A DNA stretch of 39,538 nt from an uncultured Opitutia bacterium (GTDB lineage: Bacteria > Verrucomicrobiota > Verrucomicrobiia > Opitutales > Puniceicoccaceae). The translations under genes were made by a program, and so were the position numbers. How positions within the stretch are numbered: position 1 is the first letter of the stretch; every line of letters starts with the position of its first letter. The stretch covers positions 1 to 39,538 of the forward strand of contig CAJXLM010000024.1 of assembly GCA_913056175.1 (NCBI GenBank). Direction: 5' to 3'. The notes under the pieces are model-generated. The model was not told the DNA's origin and ran no database searches. It saw only the letters and a list, made by a program, of their open reading frames with translations. Of the stretch, positions 1 through 7,063 are shown in pieces.

Positions 1-63
1 GTCGAGGAGGTCGACATCCCCCTCTGGGGTGCCCAGCCCTGGCGGCGGACGATGCTGAAGTAA
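1..63 (+). CDS. RAYT (REP-associated tyrosine transposase), C-terminal fragment
   Basis: The window opens inside a plus-strand frame that encodes 20 residues ending in RRTMLK and a TAA stop. These 20 residues are identical to the last 20 residues of the minus-strand gene at the other end of the window (39350-39538). They also resemble the C-terminus of the complete RAYT at 3832-4770, which has IEEV, a LW and a WRR at matching places. The function is therefore inferred by homology to Y1 single-strand transposases that act on REP hairpins. The catalytic part lies outside the window, so nothing can be said about whether the gene is intact. The stop is followed directly by the hairpin array. Confidence 0.75.
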   Translation, partial: VEEVDIPLWGAQPWRRTMLK

Positions 64-760
64 CGGCTTCGGGGGTCTCGGGTTTCCTGGGTCTTCCGGT
101 GGTTCCGGGGGTTCGGGGTGTCTTGAGGGATCCGGGGTATTGCGGGCTCGCGGGCAGGGGAGCGCCTGCGGCGCGGCAGGGGAGTGGGCGAAGCCCACGG
201 CAGGAGAGCGGGCGGGGGCCCGCAGCATGGGGGTGGGTTCGGGATGTTTCGGAGAATTGAACCCAAGGTGCGCCTTTTGGCGTTTCTCTGCCGGGCCTCC
301 CGGCAGATCCCGGCCTCGCTTTCCAGCGCTTTCCTGCTGTGCCTCACGGCACATCCCTGCCGCGCCTTTCGGCGCTTCCCTGCGTTTCGGCTCGGGGTGG
401 TCGCGCGCGGGGCGGCTGGGCGTCGGGGGTGGCTTTGGGGGTAGGAGGTGGCTTTGGGGGTAGGGGCGTTGCGGGCTTGCGGGCAGGGGAACGCCTGCGG
501 CGTGGAGGGGGAGTGGGCGGAGCCCATGGCAGGGGAGCGGGCGGGGGCCCACGGCAGAGGGTGGGTTCGGGATGTTTCGGAGAATTGAATCCAAGGTGCG
601 CCTTTTGGCGCTTCTCTGCGCCTTGGTGCGGGGAGGCGGGGTGTTTCGGTGCTACTGGGAGTGCGGGGTGTCTTTGAGGTTCGGCGCGTTACGGGCTTGC
701 GGGTAGGGGAACGCCTGCGGCGTGGCCGGGGAGGGGGTGGGGGCCATGGCGTGGGGGGCT
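64..760 (+). repeat. Left array of short hairpin-linker repeats (REP/BIME-like)
   Basis: No gene is credible here. From about 139 the DNA consists of 22-23 bp units, each a small hairpin plus a conserved linker close to GGCAGGGGA. Clear stems are GCGCC/GGCGC (162-174), GTGGGC/GCCCAC (184-198) and GCGGGC/GCCCGC (208-223). A central element follows (235-264, GGTTC...GAACC type). Then come units in opposite orientation with linker TCCCTGC: 289-305, 317-328, 338-353 and 362-375. A second partial copy starts near 467 (ACGCC/GGCGT 491-503; GTGGGC/GCCCAT 513-527) and a third near 686 (711-723). Between them is a 19 bp direct repeat (428-446 and 447-465). Positions 64-138 are homologous to the matching stretch beside the right RAYT. 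I see nothing recognisable from 761 to 924. Confidence 0.85.
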
Positions 761-924
761 GCTTCTGGGGGGATCGGGGATTTGGGTGGTTTGAGGTTCC
801 GTCCTGCTGCAGCCGAGGGTCGGCGCAGTCGGCCGTGGAGCTGTTTGTTTCCTCCCTTGGAAACTCGCGACTTTCGGTGGCCTCCCGCGGGCTCCTCGAA
901 CAGTCGTGGAGTTCAGGCGAGAAC

Positions 925-960
925 CAAAAAAAGTCCCGCGGTGGGGACCACCGCGGGACT
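925..960 (-). terminator. Rho-independent terminator of the HTH gene
   Basis: A perfect 13 bp stem (932-944 paired with 948-960, loop GGA) is followed, read on the minus strand, by a run of seven T (complement of the A-run at 925-931 and the stem edge). It lies about 50 bp beyond the stop of the minus-strand HTH gene. It is the clearest intrinsic terminator in the window. Confidence 0.9.
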
Positions 961-1011
961 GCAGGAGAGCTGGGTGGCAGGCGGCGGACCGGATGCCACG
1001 GACCAGCGCTC

Positions 1012-1614
1012 TCAGATGTTGCCGGAGAGGAAGGGGGAGGCCGGTGGGTTCGGATGCGCGTTCGCTTCCGGTTGCTCGGCGGGCTGATGGGCCTGCGGGG
1101 CGAATTCACGGTTCGGCTCCGTCGCGGCCGTTCCGGGCTCTGCAATCGGATGCGCCGGACTTTCTCCGGTCTTCGCTTCGTTGGCCTCCGCGGCCTGCTG
1201 CTCCGCGGCGAGGGCCGCAGAGGGCGTGCGCGCGGGTTGCATGCGGGTGCGGGAGAGGGCCGGCAGGTTCTCCGCCGGCATCATCGCGAGGTAGGCCCGG
1301 ATCTTCGCTACGACCCATTCCTCGGCCGTGTCGAAGCCTTCCCGGAAACGCATTTCCTCGAGCCGCTGCCACTCTTCCCGGCTGAAGGGGAGGGCGCCGT
1401 CCGGCTGGACGACGCGTACGTCGAAGGGGAGTTCTCCCCGAATGAGCAGGCGGATCAGGGCCGTCTCCGGTCCCGGAATCGCCTGGTGTCCGTTCAGCCA
1501 GCGCGAGACCGTCGCCTTGGCCACGCCGAGTTCGCGCGCGAGCCATGTGGCGGTATGGCCATGTCGCGAAAGCCAATCCGTCAGTTCTTGTGGTGTGATC
1601 TTATTCTCTTCCAT
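1012..1614 (-). CDS. HTH DNA-binding protein with Ala/Pro-rich tail
   Basis: The product has 200 residues from ATG 1614; a TTG at 1647 in the same frame is an alternative start. Residues about 5-62 look like an XRE/Cro-type helix-turn-helix, with ELTDWLSRHG, then WLARELGVAKATVSRWLNG as the recognition region. A middle segment (about 63-120) is rich in Glu and Trp and contains FREGFDTAEEWV. The last 80 residues are Ala/Pro/Glu-rich and probably disordered. The role is likely transcriptional regulation, but no ligand or target can be read. The upstream DNA (1615-1766) is notably AT-rich for this window. It has its own strong terminator and is probably monocistronic. The HTH assignment is good; the physiological role is unknown. 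Confidence 0.8.
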   Translation of the reverse strand: MEENKITPQELTDWLSRHGHTATWLARELGVAKATVSRWLNGHQAIPGPETALIRLLIRGELPFDVRVVQPDGALPFSREEWQRLEEMRFREGFDTAEEWVVAKIRAYLAMMPAENLPALSRTRMQPARTPSAALAAEQQAAEANEAKTGESPAHPIAEPGTAATEPNREFAPQAHQPAEQPEANAHPNPPASPFLSGNI

Positions 1615-1752
1615 GATGTATATGCTTTTGTAGGTTCGGTTGACCAATTACAAGTGAATTCGACTGTTACATTCGCCAAGAGTTTTTGGGTGGCCCTTCC
1701 CCATCCACACTGGAAAGGGAATGTGCACCAGATGGCGGTCGAACGCCAGCGA

Positions 1753-1762
1753 ATTATATAAT
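1753..1762. promoter_or_regulatory. AT-rich perfect palindrome, possible operator or -10 element
   Basis: ATTATATAAT is a perfect 10 bp palindrome in an AT-rich island between the HTH gene and the L,D-transpeptidase gene. It contains TATAAT on both strands, but no convincing -35 stands at 16-18 bp on either side. It lies about 140 bp upstream of the HTH gene start, so it could be an autoregulatory operator or simply a promoter core. This is inference only. Confidence 0.25.
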
Positions 1763-1766
1763 CCGC

Positions 1767-2276
1767 TTACGCTCCCGGGTCGGGTAGACCCCGGTCGAGG
1801 AGGAGGAGGGAACCCAGTGGGACAAGGTCGAACAATTCCTCCACGTCGCGATTCAAAAGTTGCACGCAGCCGCCGCTGCACGGAGTCCCGATACGGTTTT
1901 CGTGATTCGTACCGTGAAGGTAGATGTACCGGGCGTGGCTATCAACCCCGACCCCGGAATTCAAGCCGGGTTCCACTCCTCGCAGCCAGAGAATCCTCGT
2001 GGTGATCAGGTTGCCCTCCTGGTCCTCGGGAGGAAGCTCCCAGAAGCGCTTGCCCGTGGAAACTCTGCCACGGAAGACTGTACCGCGCGGTTCGCCGTCG
2101 CCGAACTTATCGGCAATTTCATGGAGACCCCACGGTGTACCCCCGGAACCGTGGGCGCAGGAGGGCGGCGCGACGGAGGTGGAGACGGGCAGGGTGCGCT
2201 CGAGGGCGCCGTCGAGGAAGACGGAGAGGACCTGGTCGGGCAGTGAGACCGTCAGGCAGACCGGGGTCGGACTCAT
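1767..2276 (-). CDS. L,D-transpeptidase (YkuD domain)
   Basis: The protein has 169 residues from ATG 2276. An in-frame ATG at 2327 would overlap the divergent asd start, so the inner one is preferred. The YkuD active-site region is visible as HGTNHENRIGTPCSGGCVQ near residues 128-146. It has the leading His, the IGTP element and the catalytic Cys. The usual SHGC is SGGC here and the Arg after Cys-Val/Ile is Gln, so the active site is slightly atypical; YcbB-type enzymes carry SSGC. The family makes 3-3 peptidoglycan cross-links or attaches proteins to peptidoglycan in the periplasm. No clear signal peptide is visible at either start, which leaves localisation open. Confidence 0.8.
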   Translation of the reverse strand: MSPTPVCLTVSLPDQVLSVFLDGALERTLPVSTSVAPPSCAHGSGGTPWGLHEIADKFGDGEPRGTVFRGRVSTGKRFWELPPEDQEGNLITTRILWLRGVEPGLNSGVGVDSHARYIYLHGTNHENRIGTPCSGGCVQLLNRDVEELFDLVPLGSLLLLDRGLPDPGA

Positions 2277-2325
2277 TGACAGGTCGAGACAGCGGCGGAT
2301 AAGGAAGGAGAAGGTGGAGCGAGAC

Positions 2326-3378
2326 ATGCAATCATCCGTACGCGTGGGAATCGTCGGGGCAACCGGGGCGGTCGGCGTGGAATTGTTGGAACTGCTGGAG
2401 CGGCGGAATTTTCCGGTGGGGGAATTGCGACTGCTCGCGTCGGCGCGTTCGGCGGGGAGGCGGGTCGCCTTTCGCGGGGAGGAGCTGGAGGTCCGGGAAA
2501 CGCGGGAGGCCGAGCTTGCCGGGCTGGATTACCTGTTTCTCTGTGCGGGAGCGGAGCAATCGAGGACGCTCGGCCCGCTGGGCGTGAAGGCCGGGGCGGT
2601 GGTCATCGACAACAGCTCGGCGTTCCGGATGGACCCGGAAGTGCCCCTCGTGGTGCCGGAAGTCAATCCGGAAGCCCTGCGCGGTCATGGCGGGCTGATC
2701 GCGAATCCGAACTGCTCGACGGCGATCACCCTGATGGGGCTGGCTCCCCTGCACGAGGCTTTCGGGCTCGAGTGGATGATCTGCTCGACCTACCAGGCCG
2801 TCTCCGGGGCCGGTGCGGGGGGCATGGAGGAGCTCACGGCAGGCGTGGAGGCATGGCAGCGCGGGGAGGAGGGACCGCGGGAGGTGTTTCCGCACCCGAT
2901 CGCCTTCAACCTCCTCCCCCACGTGGACCGTTTCGAGCCCGGGGGCTACACCCGGGAGGAGCATAAGATGCGGGATGAGAGCCGAAAAATCCTCGGGCTG
3001 GAGGGATTGCCCGTTTCCTGCACCTGCGTGCGTGTGCCCGTCTTCCGGGCGCACGCGATCAGCGTGACCGCGAATTTCCGGGAGCCGGTCGACCGGGAAA
3101 CGGCACGGGCGGCTGTCGCCGCCTTTCCCGGGGCACAGCTCATCGACGAACCCGAGGCCAACCGCTACCCGCTCCCCCTGGAGGTTTCCGGCGAGATGGA
3201 TTGCGCGGTCGGTCGGATCCGGGTGGACGAGGCCCTGCCGAATGGCCTCTCCCTCTGGGTGGTGGGTGACCAGCTCTGGAAGGGCGCGGCCCTGAATGCC
3301 CTGCAGATCGCGGAGACTCTCGAGGCACAGGCCGACGCCGCGGGAGTGACGGCGGCCCGCCATTCCTCCTCGGACTGA
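2326..3378 (+). CDS. asd: Aspartate-semialdehyde dehydrogenase
   Basis: The enzyme has 350 residues, a normal length. It reduces aspartyl phosphate to aspartate semialdehyde with NADPH, the shared step toward lysine/diaminopimelate, threonine and methionine. It has the N-terminal GIVGATGAVG dinucleotide-binding loop, the catalytic Cys in ANPNCSTA (near residue 130), STYQAVSGAG, and the late RVPVFRAHA with the active-site His. The start at 2326 has a good purine-rich ribosome site (AAGGTGGAG) upstream. It is divergent from the L,D-transpeptidase with about 50 bp between starts. Both have a link to peptidoglycan, asd by way of diaminopimelate, though co-regulation is not shown. Confidence 0.96.
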   Translation: MQSSVRVGIVGATGAVGVELLELLERRNFPVGELRLLASARSAGRRVAFRGEELEVRETREAELAGLDYLFLCAGAEQSRTLGPLGVKAGAVVIDNSSAFRMDPEVPLVVPEVNPEALRGHGGLIANPNCSTAITLMGLAPLHEAFGLEWMICSTYQAVSGAGAGGMEELTAGVEAWQRGEEGPREVFPHPIAFNLLPHVDRFEPGGYTREEHKMRDESRKILGLEGLPVSCTCVRVPVFRAHAISVTANFREPVDRETARAAVAAFPGAQLIDEPEANRYPLPLEVSGEMDCAVGRIRVDEALPNGLSLWVVGDQLWKGAALNALQIAETLEAQADAAGVTAARHSSSD

Positions 3379-3831
3379 GCCAACCGCACCCTCCGTGAAT
3401 CTCGCGGCCCTCGTCGATGCAGGAAGACGGGTGCGTTGGGAAGGATCGGGGTGGGAAAAGGCCGGGGCCCCCGGCGGGCGGTGAGGCTGTGGGGCGGGGG
3501 CGGCTGAGGAAAGAGGAGCGCGGAGCTCCGGACTCATCGAATCCATCCGCGCACTCGGTGGGCCTGAGGGGGCGGAAGGCTCTCCGTCGGCACCGTCCCA
3601 AGGGAGCCTGATCCTCACGGCCCGTGCTCGCCCATCGCCGGGACCATCAAGAGGAGGTCGGGGAAGTCCGCCGGATGCCCTCACCCGGACCCTTCCCGCC
3701 CGCCGTAGGCCGATCGGGACAGGTTCCCCGGCCCGCACGACCGAGTCCCTGCGGGATCGAATTCCCGGTGCATTCCCGGGCAAACGGCCCCGCTGGCTGT
3801 CTCCCGGTGGAGGGGCTGCCCCGGATGGGCT
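3379..3831. other. Intergenic region between asd and RAYT 3' ends
   Basis: About 450 bp without a convincing gene; the frames here have no family features. There are several weak inverted repeats, for example AGGCTC/GAGCCT at 3577-3582 and 3604-3609. I find none of the ordered GGCAGGGGA hairpin units that follow the other two RAYT genes. The complete RAYT therefore seems to lack its array on the 3' side. Confidence 0.5.
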
Positions 3832-4770
3832 CTATTCTTCCCTTTTCTCCAATTCCGACTCGGTCAGTCCGTACCCGAGCAGCCGCCTTCGCCAGCCGCG
3901 GGCAGCCCAGAGAGAGGTGCCCACTTCCTCGATGGGAACGGCCTGGCGCACGCCGCTCCAGCGGGCCTGGTGGCGGCGGACAAAGGCCTCCGAGCCGGCG
4001 ATCACCCGGCGGGCGAGAGCTGCCTCCAACTCCCGCGGGGGACATCGGTTGCCCTTGATCTGCGCGATTTGGCTCGTCGGTGCCAGCAGCCAACTGAGGG
4101 CTTCCTCGACCGCCCGGGCCGTCCACGCGCGCAACTCCCGTCGGAGCGAGAAACAACGGATTCCCCGCCAGCCCCCCGGCCCCGCCGTCGACCAACGGTA
4201 GTCATAGGGATCAAAGACTTCCCCCGCCCGCACGGGCGCGCTTTGCACCGAGGCCCGGTACCAACCGACGGTGTTCGGCTGCGGCTCGAGGAGCACGCTC
4301 TGGAAACGGTCGGTCCAGAGCGTGCCCCGCCGGTTGTGACGGCGGTTGTACCAACTGGTGAAGCGCTGCTTGATCGTCTTCATCAGCTGCGAGATGTCGT
4401 GCATGCGGGCGAGCAGCACCTGCCGGGCTTCCCGAGCGTCCGCGCCCCCCTTGGCCAACACTTGTTCCAGCTGGTCCGCGTCGTAGCCGAGGCAGCCTAC
4501 CGCACCCCCGTAGAGGGCCCGGTAGCGCGCCACCAGCTCCGCCGCCCCGGTATCCGCCCGCTCCTTCGGGTCGGCCACCACGACCAGCTGGATTCCCGTC
4601 GGCAGCACCGCGCATTCCAGCACATCCACCCCCGTAAACTCCGAGGCTCGCACCGCCAGCCGCATCAGGAACTCCCGCTCCTCCGCCGAAAAACGGATCA
4701 TCCCCCCCAGTGTTTCCGTCCGCAAATAGTAGTACCCTTCTCCCTTGAGTTTGTAACGTGCCTTCCTCAT
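3832..4770 (-). CDS. RAYT-like Y1 transposase, HUH motif degenerated
   Basis: The product has 312 residues from ATG 4770 (MRKARYKL..., the typical RAYT start); an upstream GTG/ATG at 4833 is less likely. RAYTs are single-copy Y1 nucleases thought to mobilise REP hairpins. The helix with the nucleophile is well kept: QRFTSWYNRRHNRRGTLW, Tyr about 141. The nearby DRFQSVLLE and PVRAG also match the family. The metal-binding HUH motif, normally like MSNHFHLL, reads LPTGIQLVV at about residues 57-64, so both histidines are gone. The usual YH near residue 14 is YYYL. The frame is intact, so this looks like a retained but probably non-cleaving DNA-binding relative, or a recently inactivated copy. 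Its C-terminus resembles the partial RAYTs at both window ends. Confidence 0.85.
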   Translation of the reverse strand: MRKARYKLKGEGYYYLRTETLGGMIRFSAEEREFLMRLAVRASEFTGVDVLECAVLPTGIQLVVVADPKERADTGAAELVARYRALYGGAVGCLGYDADQLEQVLAKGGADAREARQVLLARMHDISQLMKTIKQRFTSWYNRRHNRRGTLWTDRFQSVLLEPQPNTVGWYRASVQSAPVRAGEVFDPYDYRWSTAGPGGWRGIRCFSLRRELRAWTARAVEEALSWLLAPTSQIAQIKGNRCPPRELEAALARRVIAGSEAFVRRHQARWSGVRQAVPIEEVGTSLWAARGWRRRLLGYGLTESELEKREE

Positions 4771-5326
4771 GCCCCCATCCCACTCGACTTCAACTCCTCG
4801 GTCAAGCCCATATTTGGACTGTCCCTGTACCATCGACCTATGGATCGAAAAGGGTGAAGGGGGGACGGGGGGTGGGGTGGTGGAACGGGGGCGGTGAGGG
4901 TGCGTGGGGAGTGCTGTGGGGATCTCCGGGGGGGTTCTCCGCTTGGGGGATTCCTTGGTTCACCTCTCTGGCGAGGTAGCTCTGCTTTCAGGGGAGGTAG
5001 CTCTGATTCGTGGGGAAGTGGTTCTGGTCCCTGGTGGGTGGCTCTGATTTGCGGGGAGGCGGTCTGGCTCCGTTGGGGGGTGGGTTCTTTTTGGTGGGTT
5101 ATGTGCTTTCGGTGGAGCCTTGTTTTCGGGGGTCCAGGGGAAGGCGGGGGGTCCGGGGAAGGCGGAGTGGGGAGTGGGGTTGGGGAGCCTTTTGGTCCTT
5201 TGGGGGGAGGGTGGTGAGTCGTGGGGGGTGGGGGTTCTCTCTCGGCGGTGCTCCCGGTGCCGAGGTTCTTCGTTGGGCGGGCCGGCTGGGGTGCCTTGGG
5301 TGGGAGCACCGGGGCTGGGCGGGCAC
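4771..5326. repeat. G-rich intergenic region with five 21 bp tandem repeats
   Basis: No gene is credible in these 556 bp. Five consecutive 21 bp degenerate repeats run from 4971 to 5075 (4971-4991, 4992-5012, 5013-5033, 5034-5054, 5055-5075), with core GGGAGGTAGCTCTGATT. A shorter direct repeat of about 18 bp (GGGGTCC-GGGGAAGGCGG type) occurs near 5128-5164. A 9 bp inverted repeat, GGTGCTCCC/GGGAGCACC, lies at 5247-5255 and 5302-5310, just beyond the methyltransferase stop. The plus strand is very G-rich with many runs of four or more G, so quadruplex formation is possible. The region lies upstream of the complete RAYT. Confidence 0.7.
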
Positions 5327-5926
5327 TCAGTCGGGGGTGGGGTTCGCCGAGGGGCCGATTGTCCTTTGGCGCACTGCCTCGTAGAGGGCGATGCCGGCGG
5401 AGACGGACACATTCAGGCAGTCGACCCGGCCGGCCATGGGGAGGGAGACCGTCTCGTCGCAGAGCTCGGCGGTCTTCCGCCGGAGGCCCCAACCCTCGCT
5501 GCCGAGGATCAGGGCGGTCGGTCCCGTGAGGTCGGACTCGAAGAGGGACAGTTCGGCCCGGTCGGCCGTGCCCACCAGGCGGAGGCCCTCTTCCCGGAGC
5601 CGGCGGAGCGTCTGGCCGAGGTTGCCGACCTGGAGGAAGGGCACATCGGCCACGCCCCCGCAGGAGACATCGCGCACCGTGTCGGTGATCCCGCAGGAGG
5701 CCTTGCGGGGGGCGAGCAGGGCGGTGGCCCCGGCTCCGGAGGCCGTGCGGAAGCAGGAGCCGAGATTGCGGGGATCCTGGACGCCCTCCAGCACCAGCAG
5801 GAGCGGGGTCGTGGCGGCCTCCCGGATTGCCGCGAGCAGGTCCTCCTCACCTTCCAGGGCGGGGAGGGGGGCGGCGATGGAGTGGCGGGGGCCGCGGGTC
5901 CCGCCGTGCGCTCTTCCTCGGGCCAT
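5327..5926 (-). CDS. SpoU/TrmH-family RNA 2'-O-methyltransferase
   Basis: The protein has 199 residues from ATG 5926. A longer frame to 6019 would run through the upstream terminator and is rejected. The three SPOUT motifs are visible: LEGVQDPRNLGSCFRTA (motif 1, RNA and catalytic Arg), LILGSEGWGL (motif 2) and VDCLNVSVSAGIALYEA (motif 3, knotted SAM site). The family transfers a methyl group from SAM to ribose 2'-O in rRNA or tRNA. RlmB-like 23S guanosine methylation is the nearest guess. The N-terminal RNA-binding domain of RlmB appears absent or very short, so the substrate is uncertain. The gene stands alone between a terminator and the repeat region. Confidence 0.85.
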   Translation of the reverse strand: MARGRAHGGTRGPRHSIAAPLPALEGEEDLLAAIREAATTPLLLVLEGVQDPRNLGSCFRTASGAGATALLAPRKASCGITDTVRDVSCGGVADVPFLQVGNLGQTLRRLREEGLRLVGTADRAELSLFESDLTGPTALILGSEGWGLRRKTAELCDETVSLPMAGRVDCLNVSVSAGIALYEAVRQRTIGPSANPTPD

Positions 5927-5973
5927 GGGAGGGAGCCTGCCACGCCGGCCTTCCCGCGCCAAGCCCGCGCACG

Positions 5974-6009
5974 AAAAAGGGCCCGGGGGACAGCGTCCCA
6001 CCGGGCCCT
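5974..6009 (-). terminator. Rho-independent terminator of the hsp20 pair
   Basis: Stem AGGGCCCGG/CCGGGCCCT (5978-5986 and 6001-6009) is followed on the minus strand by TTTTT (complement of 5974-5978). It sits about 50 bp past the stop of the second small heat-shock gene and separates it from the methyltransferase. Confidence 0.85.
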
Positions 6010-6056
6010 GAGGGTTCACGCAGGAAAGGGCGTGACCGTGTCGGCTGCCGAGCGGT

Positions 6057-6440
6057 TTACTCGACCCGGATCGTGCGAGGCTTGCTCGCCTCGGCGATCG
6101 GCAGGTTCACCACGAGGATGCCGTTCTCGGTGCGGGCCTCCGCGCGCTCCGCGTCGATGTCGACGTTGAGCCGCAGGGGCAGCCGGTAGGGAACGGTGCT
6201 CAGCTCGCGATGGAGGACCCGGCTCCCTTCCGGCCGTTCCGGGGCGGGGGGCCGCCCGGTCACGACCAGCTGGTCGGCCTCGACGTTCACCTCCGCATGG
6301 TCGCGGGGAACCCCCGGCATTTCCACGCGCAGCTCGTAGGCGTCCTTGTTTTCCACCACCGTGTAGCGGGGACGCCGGTACTGCGGGGTGCGGGTGGACG
6401 GCTGGGCCGTCCCGTTGGTCTTTTCCAGAGTGGTTGTCAT
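6057..6440 (-). CDS. Small heat-shock protein (Hsp20/alpha-crystallin), second of pair
   Basis: The protein has 127 residues. An alpha-crystallin domain fills most of it: YELRVEMPGVPRDHAEVNVE, then the late ENGILVVNLP signature, and a C-terminal IRV that can dock into a neighbouring subunit. Small heat-shock proteins bind unfolding proteins without ATP and form oligomers. The start has a near-perfect Shine-Dalgarno (AAGGAGG, 7-8 nt before ATG), unusual in this window where most genes have weak sites. That suggests strong translation when induced. It lies about 60 bp downstream of the other hsp20 gene in the same direction and is closed by a terminator, so the two probably form a two-gene operon. 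Confidence 0.95.
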   Translation of the reverse strand: MTTTLEKTNGTAQPSTRTPQYRRPRYTVVENKDAYELRVEMPGVPRDHAEVNVEADQLVVTGRPPAPERPEGSRVLHRELSTVPYRLPLRLNVDIDAERAEARTENGILVVNLPIAEASKPRTIRVE

Positions 6441-6501
6441 GTCTGTTACCTCCTTGAGTGTTGGGAAGGGTTGATCGTTGTCGTGGCGGGCCGTTCCAGC
6501 C

Positions 6502-6918
6502 TCAGGAGACCGTGATGGCCCGCGGCTTGCGGTGCTCGCTCTTGGGCAGGGTGACCGAGAGGATGCCGTCGTTCAGCCGGGCCTTCACCCGGTCGGCGTC
6601 GACTTCCTCGCCCACGGTGAGGCGGCGGGTCTGCTCGCGCACGACCTTCTCCTGGTCTCCGTCGCCACCCTCCGTCTTCTTCGCGTGGATCTCGAGGACG
6701 GCATTCTCCAGCTCGACCTGGATTTCCTCGCGGGTGAAGCCGGGAAGCTCGGCCCGGACCTCGTAGGCTTCGTCCGACTCCTCGACGTCCAGCGGCACGG
6801 ACTGGCTGCCCATGCCTTCGAACCATCCCTCGCGCAGGCTGCGCCGGAAGGGTTCGAAAAAGCTTTCGAGGCTCCGGAACGGATCCGTTTCCATCGGTTC
6901 GTACTTCAGTAATCTCAT
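6502..6918 (-). CDS. Small heat-shock protein (Hsp20/alpha-crystallin), first of pair
   Basis: The protein has 138 residues from ATG 6918, which has a canonical AAAGGAGG ribosome site. The longer frame to 7071 is rejected because it crosses the promoter. The N-terminal part contains RSLESFFEPFRRSL, typical of the flexible arm. The alpha-crystallin domain follows (YEVRAELPGFTREEIQVELE ... NDGILSVTLP), ending in AITVS. It is the promoter-proximal gene of the pair. It is more acidic and has a longer N-terminal arm than the second protein, which suggests the two could co-assemble as partners rather than being redundant copies. That is inference. Confidence 0.95.
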   Translation of the reverse strand: MRLLKYEPMETDPFRSLESFFEPFRRSLREGWFEGMGSQSVPLDVEESDEAYEVRAELPGFTREEIQVELENAVLEIHAKKTEGGDGDQEKVVREQTRRLTVGEEVDADRVKARLNDGILSVTLPKSEHRKPRAITVS

Positions 6919-6984
6919 GATTGGTTTCCTCCTTTGAATTTGTAGGTTGGTTTCAGCGGGGATGCACCCCGTGCTCCCCAAGAT

Positions 6985-7000
6985 TGCAGGAGCGGTGCCA
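6985..7000 (-). promoter_or_regulatory. Sigma-54-like promoter of the hsp20 pair
   Basis: On the minus strand the sequence is TGGCAC-CGCTC-CTGCA. It matches the -24/-12 consensus TGGCAC-N5-TTGCA with one mismatch (C for T) and exact spacing. The invariant GG (-24) and GC (-12) are present. Transcription would start near 6974, leaving a leader of about 55 nt before ATG 6918 and its strong ribosome site. No housekeeping -35/-10 pair stands out in this gap. Confidence 0.6.
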
Positions 7001-7036
7001 AGGCCGAGAATCCTGGAAAATGTTGATAGGCAGTGA

Positions 7037-7063
7037 CTTGAGGATCCTCCTGCCCAGCTCAAG
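7037..7063. promoter_or_regulatory. Inverted repeat upstream of hsp20 promoter, possible activator site
   Basis: CTTGAG (7037-7042) and CTCAAG (7058-7063) form a perfect dyad with a 15 bp centre. The dyad is centred about 50 bp upstream of the -24 element, roughly -75 from the predicted start. Activators of sigma-54 polymerase commonly bind dyads at such distances. Function is inferred from position only. Confidence 0.35.

Noticed and set aside
649-1761. A 370-codon plus-strand frame running through the left array and over the HTH and terminator region
   Set aside because: It covers the hairpin repeats, a terminator and the antisense of a recognisable HTH gene, and has no family features; long frames are common by chance at this GC.
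2277-2327. N-terminal extension of the L,D-transpeptidase (start at 2327)
   Set aside because: It would make the two divergent starts share the same CATG and leave no room for the asd leader; the added residues do not look like a signal peptide.
4971-5075. CRISPR array
   Set aside because: Direct tandem 21 bp repeats without any spacers.
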